Positions 23,549 to 33,932 of a stretch of 64,000 nucleotides of DNA are shown here, in pieces. How positions within the stretch are numbered: position 1 is the first letter of the stretch; every line of letters begins with the position of its first letter. Source of the stretch: Phytophthora quininea (Eukaryota; Oomycota; Peronosporomycetes; Peronosporales; Peronosporaceae); the NCBI GenBank assembly GCA_011947345.1, contig JAAVTG010000142.1, positions 300,140 to 364,139 of the forward strand, in the 5' to 3' direction. The position numbers and the translations under genes were made by a program. The notes below the pieces were generated by a model. The model was not told the origin of the DNA, ran no database searches, and saw nothing but the letters and a program-made list of their open reading frames with translations.

Positions 23549-24575
23549 GATCGAAGGCCAGCACCCGGTCGTCCAGGCGCTTCTGGGCACGCTCGTGACC
23601 TGGGGCTTCACCGCCCTTGTACGCCGCTTCAATAGTTCTTGTAGAGTGGTAGACTGACGCCGCCACTCTCTGTTTAGGGCTCTGCGATGGTGTTCGTGCT
23701 GGACGTGGAGGACAAGCAGACTAGCCAGAAGATCCTGGACGCGATGTTGGGCTTTGCCGGAGGAGTGATGCTGGCGGCCTCATACTGGTCGCTGCTGGCG
23801 CCGTCCATCGAGATCGCAGAGGAGTCGGAGCTCTACGGACCTGACGGCCGCTGGTCGTTCGTTCCTGCCGCCGTGGGCTTCATGCTGGGGGCGCTGACTC
23901 TCTTCGGCACGGAGAGAGTGTTGCCAATGTTGGAGAAGTACTTGGGGGTGTCGCCGCAGAGCATGGCGGCCAAGAAGAAGAAGGATGACGATTACGACGA
24001 CAAGGACGGCCACGAGAGCTACGACAAGCCCTCGGCTGCCACCACTGGCAGCTTCCGCCGCGTGCTGCTGCTGGTGATTGCTATCACGCTGCACAATTTG
24101 CCCGAGGGGATGGCGGTCGGCGTGGGCTTCGGAAGCGTCGGCCACAGCAGTAGCGCGAGCTTCAACAACGCCGTCAACCTCGCGATTGGCATCGGCCTGC
24201 AGAACTTCCCCGAGGGATTGGCAGTGTCCATGCCGCTGCGTCGGGAAGGCACGTCGGCATTCAATGCGTTCATGTGGGGCCAGCTCAGCGGACTGGTGGA
24301 GCCCATCGGAGGAGTGCGTTGGAAGAGGAGCATCTTTTCTTTTAGACCTTGCTAATGTGTTGATTGTTTGATCGCAGTTGGTCGGAGCTGGCGCTGTGCT
24401 GTACGTGCAGCCGATTCTTCCGTACGCGCTGTCGTTTGCAGCGGGTGCTATGATCTTTGTAGTTGTGGACGATCTCGTCCCCGAGACAACTCAGAGCGGC
24501 AACCAGAAGCTGGCGACGTTCGGTACCATCGTGGGCTTTGTCGTCATGATGGTCATGGATGTCGCGCTCGGATAG
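23547..24575 (+). CDS. ZIP-family zinc transporter, ZIP11 (SLC39A11)-like
   Basis: Membrane transporter that moves zinc into the cytosol. Three exons with introns at 23619-23677 and 24314-24378 all join in frame (TAL-GSAMVF; EPIGG-LVGAG). Features: TM1 starts almost at the N-terminus (VVQALLGTLVTWGFTALG), then MLGFAGGVMLAASYWSLLAP. A charged loop (KKKKDDDYDDKDGHESYDK) follows, then the metal-site helices HNLPEGMAVGVGFG and NFPEGLAVSMPLRREG, and further TMs to the C-terminus. These two PEG helices and the LAASYWSLLAP segment are characteristic of the ZIP11/GufA branch. About 300 residues, no frame break. Confidence 0.92.
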
Positions 24576-24697
24576 AGAAATAAGTTATCTGATAGACCCC
24601 TTCGGCAGCACGATCAAAGCAAGCGATGTGCTCGTGAAAATGCAAACACTTTTTCAATTTTCCTTAACCATGCAAGGCTCTAGTTATGCAGTTGACG

Positions 24698-26246
24698 TTA
24701 CTCGTCGTCCGGCATGAGGAAGAAAGCAAAGTCGTCGCTTTGCCAGTCGGTGAGTGTATTATCCTTCGGCTGGGAGCTGCTTCTGGCTGGGGCATCACGT
24801 TTTGTTGTTGCGGCAACCCAAATCGCGTTGATGAGACCAGCGGTTGCCAGCAAAGTGATTCCTGCGAGCATCCACTGCGATGCCTGCGATAAGTCGATGT
24901 CGGCGTGGAATTTGTCGCCTCCAGGATCGAGACTGAGCTGTATTGCTGCCTGCAACGGCTGGTCACACGATGCTTCTGCAATCCCCACACGATGATTGTC
25001 CACATCGTAGATGACATCGTGTCCTTCCAGCACACTAGCCCCAAGAATCGTCGCCTTGGGCCCTGCGGTGAAAAATATGGTGCCTGTGTAGACTCCGTTC
25101 CCGATCTTGGCAAAGTATCGACTAGGCGGCACACAAATGTGAGCGTCGTGCTTGAACCAGAAGCAAACGTCCGGGAATGATTCGACCTGTTCTCGTTTCA
25201 GCGAGTAAAACGTGCCGCTCTGTGGCACATACAATAAATCGCCGACGGCACGCAACCACGCGTCTCGGAAGGGCCCGTTCGTGCCCTCAGGCATGTACAA
25301 AAAGGTGGTGCCGCTGTCGAGGACACATCCTCGGTCGGCATTGTACTCCCTGGAGTCAATGGCCAGGGTGTTGGTTGGCGCACCGACAGACACTGCCTGT
25401 AGGTGGACTGTCCAGTATTGATACCCGGTGTTGCGTAGTGGCGTGTATTGCACCGGCTCCGAGTGTCGAGCAAGATCTACCCCGCCCAGAGTGAGCAGAC
25501 CCCTCCTTCCGTCAAGCATTGAGCGAAAATGCGCGACTGGGTTACTTTGCTACGGTAGAACTGCTCAAAGATGGCGTCGTGGTGACGCGAGAAGCCCATG
25601 ATGCCATCCGACGTCTGCTCCGTGAACACCCCGACTGCTCGTAAATGCAGCCAAACTCAACTCGAGCGGCAAACGTTGACGAGAGTTGCATGACATCGGA
25701 CGCCTTGTAGGCATTCCAGTAGTCGCCTTCCACGTACGTCTGGCCGTATTTGCACTTGTCATTCTCACACTCCATGCAGGGAGACTCACCATCGTCAATG
25801 TCGGTCGTCATGGACAGATCACAGGACGAAAAGGTAGTGTTGGGAGTCAGGTAGAACGGATCGTGCTTGCGGTTGTTCCCGCACTCGTGGCAGCCTTCGC
25901 ACACAAAAGCGGTCTTGCCGCTGCCTGTGTCAATGATGAGCTCTCGTGGCTGTCCGCCGACCAACACCTGCACTGTGTGTGAGCCGCCACCAGCATGAAG
26001 TCCTATTTCAACCGCTGCCTCTTGCCGACCTGCGTCTTGAGCTGCGGTCGCCTCCAATTCCTCGATGCGAGGCCAGATCGGGTCGTGTTGGTGTCGGTAC
26101 TGCCCTTTCAGAGTGTCGATCGCCCGAGCGCGGGCTACATTGGACATCTCGAGCTGAATCGTGTCGGGCCCCTCGACCGCCATCGCGTATACGCCCCACA
26201 GCCACAGCGATATCACAACCGCATAGCGTCCAACCCCGTCGAGCAT
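24698..26246 (-). CDS. Membrane-anchored pepsin-like aspartic protease
   Basis: Secretory-pathway aspartic endopeptidase (family A1) of about 515 residues. It has an N-terminal signal-type hydrophobic stretch (VVISLWLWGVYAMA), the first active-site motif LIIDTGSGKTAF, a Cys-rich insert (CEGCHECGNN; CMECENDKCKYG), the second motif CVLDSGTTFLYMP, and a late hydrophobic segment (WMLAGITLLATAGLINAIWVAA) followed by a short cytosolic tail. This topology resembles membrane-bound A1 proteases. The frame breaks twice in G/C homopolymers, near 25629-25632 and 25500-25503, each consistent with one lost base; segments on both sides are well formed. A role in processing secreted or endosomal proteins is inferred from topology only. 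Confidence 0.85.
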
Positions 26247-26348
26247 CGTAGCGTTAGAAACCGAATGTGAACTCGACGGATCCGCTGGAAGATTTCAATG
26301 GTCGCAACTTGAAGCGGCGCCGGTTTGCAACCGCTGTTGGCCATCTAT

Positions 26349-27340
26349 TTACTTCTTGATGTCGAAGGACAAGTGTGCCAGCCTCTCACTTAATGCCCAG
26401 AGCTTGGTGGCTGCTGTCGTCGACTGACTCTGCCTGGACGGGGTCTGGAACACTGGGTACCCGAACGTCGCGTTCAGATACTTGGGACCGTAGAAGTCTC
26501 CTCCTTTGACATCTTCCCCCGTGGCGGCGTACAACGTGGACAGCGCTCCCATAGGAACGCTCTGGCGAGGAACCATTGCCCAGAGCTTAAACACCGTCGC
26601 CCACGCCCAGTTACTGTTGGAGGTCGAAGGTGCCGTCAGTAGATTCGTCGACGTCGTGCCTGATGGCACGCAACAGCAGTGACGCCTTCAACGCCTGCAG
26701 TCTTCATGCGTCTGTCGAGCTCCAGTGTGAAGAGGATGTTGCACACTTTGGTGTTGGCGTAGTTGAGCCACTGGCTGTACTTGCTGCTGTTGGGGGCCAT
26801 GATCTCGTCCTCGTCGAAGGCGAGCGCGTTGTAGTGCACGACGCTGCTGACGTTGACGATCCGAGCTGGCGTGCTCTTCCTCACCACGTCAAACAGGCGA
26901 GCCGTTAGCGCAAAGTGGCCCAAGTGGTTGGTGGCGAACTGCCGCTCGCAGCCGTCGACGGTCTTGGCGTATGCTCCGCCCATGATGCCTGCGTTGTTGA
27001 TGAGCAGGTCCAGTCGGCTGTGGGTCTTCTCGAATTGCTGGGCAAACGTTTTGACACTGGAGAGGTCGCTCACATCCAGATGCATGAACTCGACACGACC
27101 GGCGTCGGGAGTAGCGGCTAACGCTGCTTGGAGCTGCTTCTGAGCCTCCAGCCCCCGCGTTTTATTACGACAAGCGAGCACTACGTGAGCTCCGTTGCGA
27201 GCGAGTTGCAACGCTGTTTCGTATCCGATGCCCGAGTTGGCGCCAGTGACGACTGCAATCTTCCCCCGCTGCGGTGGCATCTGAGAGCCATCCCAGTTGT
27301 CGGGCACTGGCGGTCTGGAGACGCTGCTGGAGTTGCCCAT
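26349..27340 (-). CDS. Short-chain dehydrogenase/reductase (retinol dehydrogenase-like), SDR-A
   Basis: NAD(P)-dependent oxidoreductase of the classical SDR fold. Starts MGNSSSVSRPPVPDNW. Cofactor motif [20 protein letters not shown], the catalytic Ser in VNVSSVVHY, and a YANTK active-site Tyr/Lys pair are visible; the C-terminal part has TSTNLLTAP and LYAATGEDVKGGDFYGP, typical of RDH11-14-like enzymes. The N-terminal MG-x3-S fits an N-myristoylation signal, so membrane association is inferred. One base seems lost near 26658-26665 (ACHP / GTTSTN). More divergent from the 40-64 kb SDR copies than those are from each other. Substrate unknown. Confidence 0.88.
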
Positions 27341-27511
27341 GAGCGAGCCGAAAATAAACCTGAAAATTACCACCATGTACAAAAGCTGAAGGGAAACGAT
27401 TCCGCGTTGGGAGTTCGCTTGCTGTCTTTGCGATTTCAACTCTTTGCCCGCAACGATACTGCAGAGACGATTGAAGATAACCTCGTCATTGACATCACCG
27501 TGTGGCAAAGT

Positions 27512-28973
27512 ATGGGAGGCTTGTTCTCCCAAAACTCGATCGCTCCGCAGCAATCCGCTATCGCCTCGACCTCTCCATTCCAAGACACCAAGTCGAGGAA
27601 ACAGAAGCGACACAAATTTAACACGCTGGTGCCTGAACCACGAGCGCCGCATTTCACCCCCAGGCCCCGTCGGGGACAGTTCTGCGGACAGACCGTCGAA
27701 ATCGAGTGCCCCAGTATCTCGAGCAGATTTACGCGTCCGATTCCTCAAGGCGGTGAAGCGAGGAGATGTGTCCGAGATGGCGACAATCCTGCAGCAATAT
27801 CAGCAGATAAGACCTCACAGTCCAGGTAGCCACGAGGAAGAAGGCGAAGAAGGAAACGACGACCTGGTCAACATCCGAGGAATGTGGGAAAGCACGCCAC
27901 TCATTTCAGCAGCGCAGTACGCCCATATCGAGGCAGCTTTGTGGCTATTGAGTCAAGGCGCCAACCCTCACGCGAGCAACGAGAAAGAGGTGACGGCTCT
28001 GCTACTGGCGAGTCTCGAGGGGCTGGTCCCCGTTGTGCAGCGTCTTCTGGATACCACGCAACCGTCTCCATCAAAGATCGACAGCCAGATCGGTGTGGTA
28101 CAACTCGGCTGCAGACGTCAACGTTCGAGTGAGCCCGCTGCTAGCTGCTTGTATGAACGGCCATGAAGAGATTACCCGATTGCTATTAGACTCTGGGGCT
28201 AATGTGAATCAGCAAGTATCCATCGCAGGCAACTCGGGGACGTCGGGGAATTCGTCGGGGTTGTTTCTCGCAGCGCGATACGGTCATGCTGCGATCGTGA
28301 CGCTGCTTTTGCAGCGAAGAGCGGATTATAAACTGTTGGACGGTGCAACAGACGCGACTGCACTGCTATCTGCTTGTGAGAATGGACATGAAGTATGTGC
28401 TTTACTACTGTTGGAAGCAATGACATCGAATTCGGAAGTTCGCGTTACAATTGGTGCAGAGACGAGATTTGGCAAGCAGCTAACCGACAAGGATTTACGC
28501 CCCTGCATTTTGCAGCAGCAAATGGATTGCTCAAAGTGTGTGAGGCCTTGCTGTTAGCGTTAAAGACTCACCAGCAGACCCTTGAAGACGAAGTGATGGC
28601 GACGGCGTTCATTAATGCTCGCGCTGGGGCCCGACGGGAAAATGCGCTTCTGCTAGCAGTTCGAAAACGTCAGTACGAGGTGGCGCGCTTGCTGTTAGAA
28701 GCAGGCGCTGATGCCGAGTTGGGGGACCGTGGAGGGAACACCGCCACACAGATACTGAAGCGCAACAAGCAAGAGTCACTGCTTCACTTGTGCCAGACGA
28801 CCGAGCTTAGCAAAACGCAACGACAGCCATCATCTCCTGCTATTGAAGATATTATGATATCTGCAACCGAGTCAAACAAGGAGGAGGAACTTCGAGGAGC
28901 CGAGTCGCATTCTAATGCAGACGTGAATAAAGATCGGGTCCCTACGGACGACGAGCTGGCCAAATCGTTATAA
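27512..28973 (+). CDS. Ankyrin-repeat protein
   Basis: Protein of about 485 residues starting MGGLFSQNSIAPQQ (also a possible myristoylation start). A basic linker (TKSRKQKRHKFN) precedes about six ankyrin repeats, for example TPLISAAQYAHIEAALWLLSQ, SPLLAACMNGHEEITRLLLD, LFLAARYGHAAIVTLLLQ, TPLHFAAANGLLKVCEALLL and ENALLLAVRKRQYEVARLLLE. The C-terminus is acidic. Three single-base frame breaks lie near 27655 (in CCCCC), 28090 and 28485, each between good repeats. Ankyrin repeats bind partner proteins; the partner is unknown. It is divergent from SDR-A, 171 bp away. Confidence 0.75.
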
Positions 28974-29224
28974 CGTCACGTGAATGCTCCACCCCGATTT
29001 TGCTGATGTTCGACTACAGTAGATTGCGCTTATACTATCGATCGTGACGTTGGGTCACGGCAGTCTTGCGGTTCAACCTGTAGTAGGTGTCGACTGTAAA
29101 TATTCACTCGACAATACAGTTTTCGTTGAGGAACACAGCTGTGAGATCCTATGAAGACTGATTCGGCTTTTGTTCTTCTTGCAGTGACATTGTGACATTC
29201 TGGAGCTGTTCCTGGATAGCTTAA

Positions 29225-30711
29225 TCACCTAGCGACGACGTGCCTGTCATCCTCTCGGCCAACCTGGCGCGCTCTTGACCGAGATCTTGATCGTCGCCTC
29301 TCTCGGGAAGAGCAACCGCTTCGTCCTGGACGACCTCTGTTACGAACGTCCAAGGCATCAGAGAAGCGGTACCAGTTCGTCGCTTCAGGGTGTGACTGTG
29401 ATGGTTGTGGGTCCTTGTCTCTTTCGAGTTCATCTTCAAAGCCACCGCCAAGCACCAGGTCTTGGTCTGCTTCGATGCTAAGGCCAATCATATGTTTGTG
29501 AATCATCTCGCGGAAGGCTTCTTTTCCAGTTTTAGTCCCCACTTTCTTTCGGTACGATACACGTCGTCGCTTGTAGTCACGCGCAGCGACTGCATCAGCA
29601 GTACTGGCTAAAGCTGGCGCTTTCTCAGTAGGGCCCTGAACTCGATTTTCAAGATTATTCACCGGTAGTTGTGCTTGAATGTTGTTCTTCGTGGTCCTTT
29701 TCTCCGCTTTCTGGGTTATGATCAAGCGCACAGTTAGCATTATGAGAGTCTGGGCCAATGCAAACTTCACCACAAAAATACTTACGAATACGCTGTTCAG
29801 ACCGATCTCCACGACCAAAAACTTCCAAAGCGCGAGAACGAAGCCCTATACAGCAGAAACGTCAATGCGCTCATGCCAGTAAACTGCTAATAACATGAAC
29901 TTTGCTCACCGTTGACCTGCTGTCTAGGAACTCATGGAGCTCAAGAACTAGCAGATCCGGTTGACAGAAATCCGGATGCTCCAACAGCCCAGTGACGTAC
30001 TCGACCAATTCCTCATCCAATTCGCCTCCGTCAGGAAGCATTCCTGGGCGACTCAACTCTGCTCGCAGCCATCTACGCAGTGGCGAAGGTGTCACCAGAG
30101 CGCGTTCGCCATCTTTGATCGCCGCAAAGCTGCGAGGGATTCTCTTCCACGAGTGAACTTTTGCATAAAACTCTCCAGCAGAAGTCGCTGCCTTTGAAAT
30201 CGCCTCAGCAATTCCTCCACCCTCCCCAGCATCTCCACCAGTGTCTGAACTATCTGGTTCCATCAGACTCCTCAGTTCTCCAATATCTTCAGTGCCCTCA
30301 AGTCCCACTGGGTGACAAGTAATATCCGCAGGGCTCTCTTCTAGTAGACTTTGGATGGCACTGTGTCCATAGTAAAACTACCACACTAGTTAGAAGAAGC
30401 TCAATCGTTGGTCTTAAGACTGCACTTACTCCGGCGTTCACAACCGGAGGAGGTCGTTTTTCGCCATGACATTTCCACTGCCAAAAGATAGCAACAAAAC
30501 GTGTTATGATGGTTCAAAAGCCACTATTTCTTCTTGCCACGCTCACCTGGTGTCGCTCTGCTGACTCTGCAGGCACGTAGTGCTCACACCGTCGCGCTCC
30601 ACAGGCCACCAACGTCACCGCCGGCTGCAGCTCCACGTCCGTCGCGTCCAGCAGCGTCTGCAGTTGTCTGGAGACCTCATCCGCGAACGCAGCGAAGCGC
30701 TGGGCAGCCAT
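29225..30711 (-). CDS. U11-48K-like protein: CHHC-type zinc finger, helical domain, RS tail
   Basis: Multi-exon gene resembling the U11/U12 snRNP 48K protein of the minor spliceosome. Exon 1 (30711-30547) and exon 2 join across a 69-bp intron (30478-30546) to give ACGARRCEHYVPAESAERHQ followed by WKCH, which fits the CHHC spacing that binds the U12-type 5' splice site in the 48K family. Further introns are at 30361-30429, about 29846-29907 and about 29711-29785. Later parts show SWKRIPRSFAAI, a helical module (EELVEYVTGLLEHPDFCQPD), a basic KRRRVSYRKKVG segment and a terminal RS run (RERRRSRSRSRARQ). Exons 2 and 3 do not join in the expected frame (one base off). The RS tail supports a splicing role; the exact identity is an inference. 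Confidence 0.5.
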
Positions 30712-30797
30712 GCGGAGCCAGTTGCCGGAATTGATTGCAGCGCTTTCAGCTATGATTGGCTAAAACACGCGACAAACAATCCCGACCAGTAGAGACC
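30712..30797. promoter_or_regulatory. 86-bp bidirectional promoter with CCAAT box
   Basis: Only 86 bp separate two divergent ATGs (30711 on -, 30798 on +). ATTGG at 30755-30759 lies in the middle and could serve both genes as an NF-Y site. No TATA box is evident. Confidence 0.55.
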
Positions 30798-31593
30798 ATG
30801 AGCTCCCCACAGGACGCGACGCTCGCCGAGCCTTCCCTGACGACCATGCAGCCAGAGCAGGATGCCGGCGAGATGACAGACGTGACGATGGACATGCAGA
30901 CGGAGGCGGTGGACCCCACGCAACACAGTACGGCGATGGAGTCGATGACGGAGACGATGATGAGCGTGTCCCAGGCGATGCAGAGCCACCAGGAGGCCAT
31001 GGGCCTGCACTCAGAGGCGGTTTCGATGCAGATGGTGGAGAGCATGACGATGGCCACGGCCGTGAGCATGGCTGAAGCCTCGATCCAGGCGCAGATGGAC
31101 GCGGTGGCCATGGCCGAGGCGGGGCTGGCGGTGCTGCCTGTACCAAAGATGGAGCAGGACGCGACCGAGTTCAAGCCCACGACCAAGAAGGAGACGCGGA
31201 AAAACTTGACAGACCAGGAGCGGCTGTCCATTGTGCAGTATCTGCTGGCCAACAGCGCCGGGGGCGGCTGAAACACGGAGATATGAAGGCGGCTGCGACC
31301 CACTTTGGCGTGCACCGAGCGACCATTCGGCGGCTCTGGAAACTGCACTTGGCTACGAGCAGCACCGAGGGGCTAGCGGGTGATGTCGCGAGTCGCATCA
31401 AGGGACGATCCGGTCGCAAGCCAAAGTGTCGGACGAAGAGATGAAGGAACGCATTGCGGCGATCCCTGTGGAGCGTCGCATGACTGGGAGGGGACTGTCG
31501 GCGGCGCTGGGAGTGAGCAACAGTGTTGTGGTGCGACTCGTTCGAGAGGGAAAGCTCAGACGCCACCCCAAGAAGCTGCACTACGTCATGTGA
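30798..31593 (+). CDS. Transposase-derived helix-turn-helix protein, Met/Gln-rich N-terminus
   Basis: Residues 1-110 are acidic and very rich in Met, Gln, Ala and Thr (AMQSHQEAMGLHSEAVSMQM). They are followed by a helix-turn-helix like the N-terminus of Tc1/mariner-type transposases: NLTDQERLSIVQYLLANS, DMKAAATHFGVHRATIRRLWK, then a second HTH (GRGLSAALGVSNSVVVRLVREG). The protein ends LRRHPKKLHYVM with no catalytic DDE domain. Two frame breaks lie near 31258 (GGGGG run) and 31430. It may be a domesticated DNA-binding domain with an activation-like region, or a truncated transposase. After the TGA the same frame stays open for about 80 codons, so the true end is uncertain. Confidence 0.55.
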
Positions 31594-31860
31594 GTTTGTG
31601 AACAGAGTGATGGCGTCGCTGAACTTGCACAAACTGTTTGGTTGCAACATTTGACTGGGACTGGAGGTATGGATACCGGTGAGGTCCAACCCCACAGCGA
31701 TGGCATCCGAAGGAAGGCTTCTATAAACGAAGATGAGGAAGATCTCGACAGTAGAGCACTGCTGTCGCTGTTGAGGCTTTCTCGCGAACGTGGTCATCTT
31801 CTCAACAACCACTTCGGAATGGATTTCATTTTTGTTTTACGCTACTACTGCTTCTGTTGT

Positions 31861-33501
31861 CTAAATTTCTTGATAGTGATGACGACGCTGGCCGTCCTGG
31901 CGGCGACGACGCGAATAAACAGTTGCGGTCAGCCCGACAAAGGCACATCCGACAAAGAAGAGCACCGTCACACCCGAAGCCGTTCCTGTTGTCACCTTCG
32001 ACTGCGAGAGAGCCGCCTTGGCCTGCTTCACTAAGTCTGCATCGTTGCTGTCGTCAAGGTCGATCACGCCGCCATCAGCCTCACGCTCAAACGCATCGCT
32101 CGGGTATGCGATCGCAGCGCACTTGTCCTCGCCGAGAACGAAGCAGTCGAATAGGTGCAGACCGTGCAGCGGCCGCACCGCCGGCACCATGTGACCGGCG
32201 CCCTTGACGGTCTTGAACGTGAGTCCCGACTCGAATCGCTGTTGGTAACCGGCGATCTGGTTGTCCGGGCCGATCCAGGCACGCCACGGCGAAGCAGGCT
32301 TCAGTGCGAGGCCCGCATCCTCCGTGATCCAGCGCTGAGTACCCATGAAGTTGACCACAGAGTCGGCGTCTCCGCTGTAGATGAGAACCTCGAGACCGTT
32401 ACCCAGCAGCTTGCGGTACTTGTCCAGCGACGACTTTGTGCGGTCGAAGTTGCGTGAGATGAACGGCTGGCAGTCGACCCACTTCATGGGCAGCTCGCCT
32501 TCAATGTGCAGCGCTTGCTGGATCTCGAGCGTGTTGAGCAGCTTCTCGGTAAAGTCTCCGGCACACGGACCGACAACTCCGCGGTGCGTCTGGATCTTCG
32601 GCCCCACCTTATCAAGAAGGTGCGAGTGCAAAGCAGCACGCTGGCTATTCTTGAGCTGGCACACGTCGCCGTAGATGTAGTAGTGGTTGAAGTCGCTCGT
32701 GTCGGCGGCCTCGTGGGCCAGCAGGACGGCTTCTTCGCAGCGATCCGAGCAGTGATCGTCCATGAACATGCACTGCGCGACGTCGTGATCGCAGTAGTCC
32801 AGCAGTTTCAAGTAGTCACCGCGCGAGATCAGTGCGTGCGAGTAGTAGTAGTCCATGTAGGCGTTGCCGTCGATCTCCATGTCCGTCAGTGGGTTGCCAA
32901 TGGCAAACCCCTTGAGGTTCACGCCTTGCAGCGGGTCGTCCACCAGTCTCTCCACCAGGAACGGGACGTACATACCCGCGTAGCTCTCGCCAGTGACGTA
33001 AAAATCCCGGCCCTGAAGCTCCGGATACTTGACGAAGAACTCGGCCAGGAACAACCGCAGTCGGTCGGCCACGACGTCGTCGTTGTAGTAGCCTGTGGCA
33101 TTCTGCAGGGGCTGGCTGAAGCCTACACCCGACGGTGAATCCACCCACACAATGTTAGCGCGGGCGTTCCAGCCGTACGGGTTGAGACCGACGGTGCCGT
33201 CTCGCTTGGCGACGAACGGGCCGTTCTCGGTGAAGAAACCTTCGGATGAGGCGCAGCCCGGACCGCCGTTGAGCCAGAGCACGACCGGGTCTTTGTCGGG
33301 CGACCGACGCGACTCGGCGTACCAGTAGAACATCTTCTCTTGAGTGGGTGTCGGCAGGTGGAGTTGACCGGCATAGTGCGTGAAAGGCACATCCGCCGAC
33401 TTGAGACCGGGCAGGTCGCCGACGCGGTGGTCGTTGTGAGCCGTCACGTGCGACGCGAAAAGCATCGCACCCAGCGTTGCAAGCGCAGCCAAGAGCTTCA
33501 T
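31861..33501 (-). CDS. Serine carboxypeptidase (S10), membrane-anchored, copy 1
   Basis: Complete single-exon gene of 546 residues. Family S10 removes C-terminal residues from peptides at acid pH in vacuole or outside the cell. Signal peptide MKLLAALATLGAMLFASHVTA. The oxyanion/substrate segment WLNGGPGCASSEG, the nucleophile in VTGESYAGMYVP, the catalytic Asp in LIYSGDADSVVNF and the His in KGAGHMVP are all present. Unusually for soluble S10 enzymes it ends with a transmembrane helix (GVTVLFFVGCAFVGLTATVY) and a basic tail (RRRRQDGQRR), predicting a type I membrane protein as in Kex1-like proteins. No frame break. Confidence 0.95.
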   Translation of the reverse strand: MKLLAALATLGAMLFASHVTAHNDHRVGDLPGLKSADVPFTHYAGQLHLPTPTQEKMFYWYAESRRSPDKDPVVLWLNGGPGCASSEGFFTENGPFVAKRDGTVGLNPYGWNARANIVWVDSPSGVGFSQPLQNATGYYNDDVVADRLRLFLAEFFVKYPELQGRDFYVTGESYAGMYVPFLVERLVDDPLQGVNLKGFAIGNPLTDMEIDGNAYMDYYYSHALISRGDYLKLLDYCDHDVAQCMFMDDHCSDRCEEAVLLAHEAADTSDFNHYYIYGDVCQLKNSQRAALHSHLLDKVGPKIQTHRGVVGPCAGDFTEKLLNTLEIQQALHIEGELPMKWVDCQPFISRNFDRTKSSLDKYRKLLGNGLEVLIYSGDADSVVNFMGTQRWITEDAGLALKPASPWRAWIGPDNQIAGYQQRFESGLTFKTVKGAGHMVPAVRPLHGLHLFDCFVLGEDKCAAIAYPSDAFEREADGGVIDLDDSNDADLVKQAKAALSQSKVTTGTASGVTVLFFVGCAFVGLTATVYSRRRRQDGQRRHHYQEI

Positions 33502-33932
33502 GCCGCCGAGGAGGAGCTGGAATGCGACGTCGGCAGTGAGCAGCGGAAGAAGGAATGGCAGCAACTGCGTCAACGGCCGAACACTTTGCCAAAGTAGGAG
33601 GGGTGTCATGATTTCCCTGAGCCATATCCAGCACCGGGCAGCGAAACGGTGTGGGTGCCTCCCGTCCTATCCGTCGACGTGTGTCCTGCTCCGCAAACTG
33701 ATTGGACTTCCTCTGCGCTCTTATCGGCTGTGCATTCATGTGCATAAGCACGAGGGTTACGCGCAAGTACGGGTTACTCTTCAAGTTGCTGCGTTCGCCA
33801 TGCAGAGCAGAGGACGTTGCCAGCGAGTCCAGGAATCCGCTTTAAAAACCTGTATTCGTGTTCAACGTTATCTCCTCTCGACATTACAACGCCATGCTAC
33901 TCATACCTGTAGTTGCACTTCTAACTCCAGTC
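33502..33932. other. Intergenic between tandem carboxypeptidase genes
   Basis: 431 bp. ATTGG (CCAAT in gene orientation) at 33701-33705, about 200 bp before the copy 1 start. No gene is seen. Confidence 0.45.

Noticed and set aside
27341..27748. N-terminal extension of SDR-A upstream of MGNSSS
   Set aside because: The longer frame adds sequence that none of the paralogues has and overlaps the divergent ankyrin gene; the MGNSSS start is shared by the family.
32506..33138. 210-codon + strand frame over carboxypeptidase 1
   Set aside because: Antisense shadow; composition dominated by Val/Arg/His from reversed GC-rich codons.
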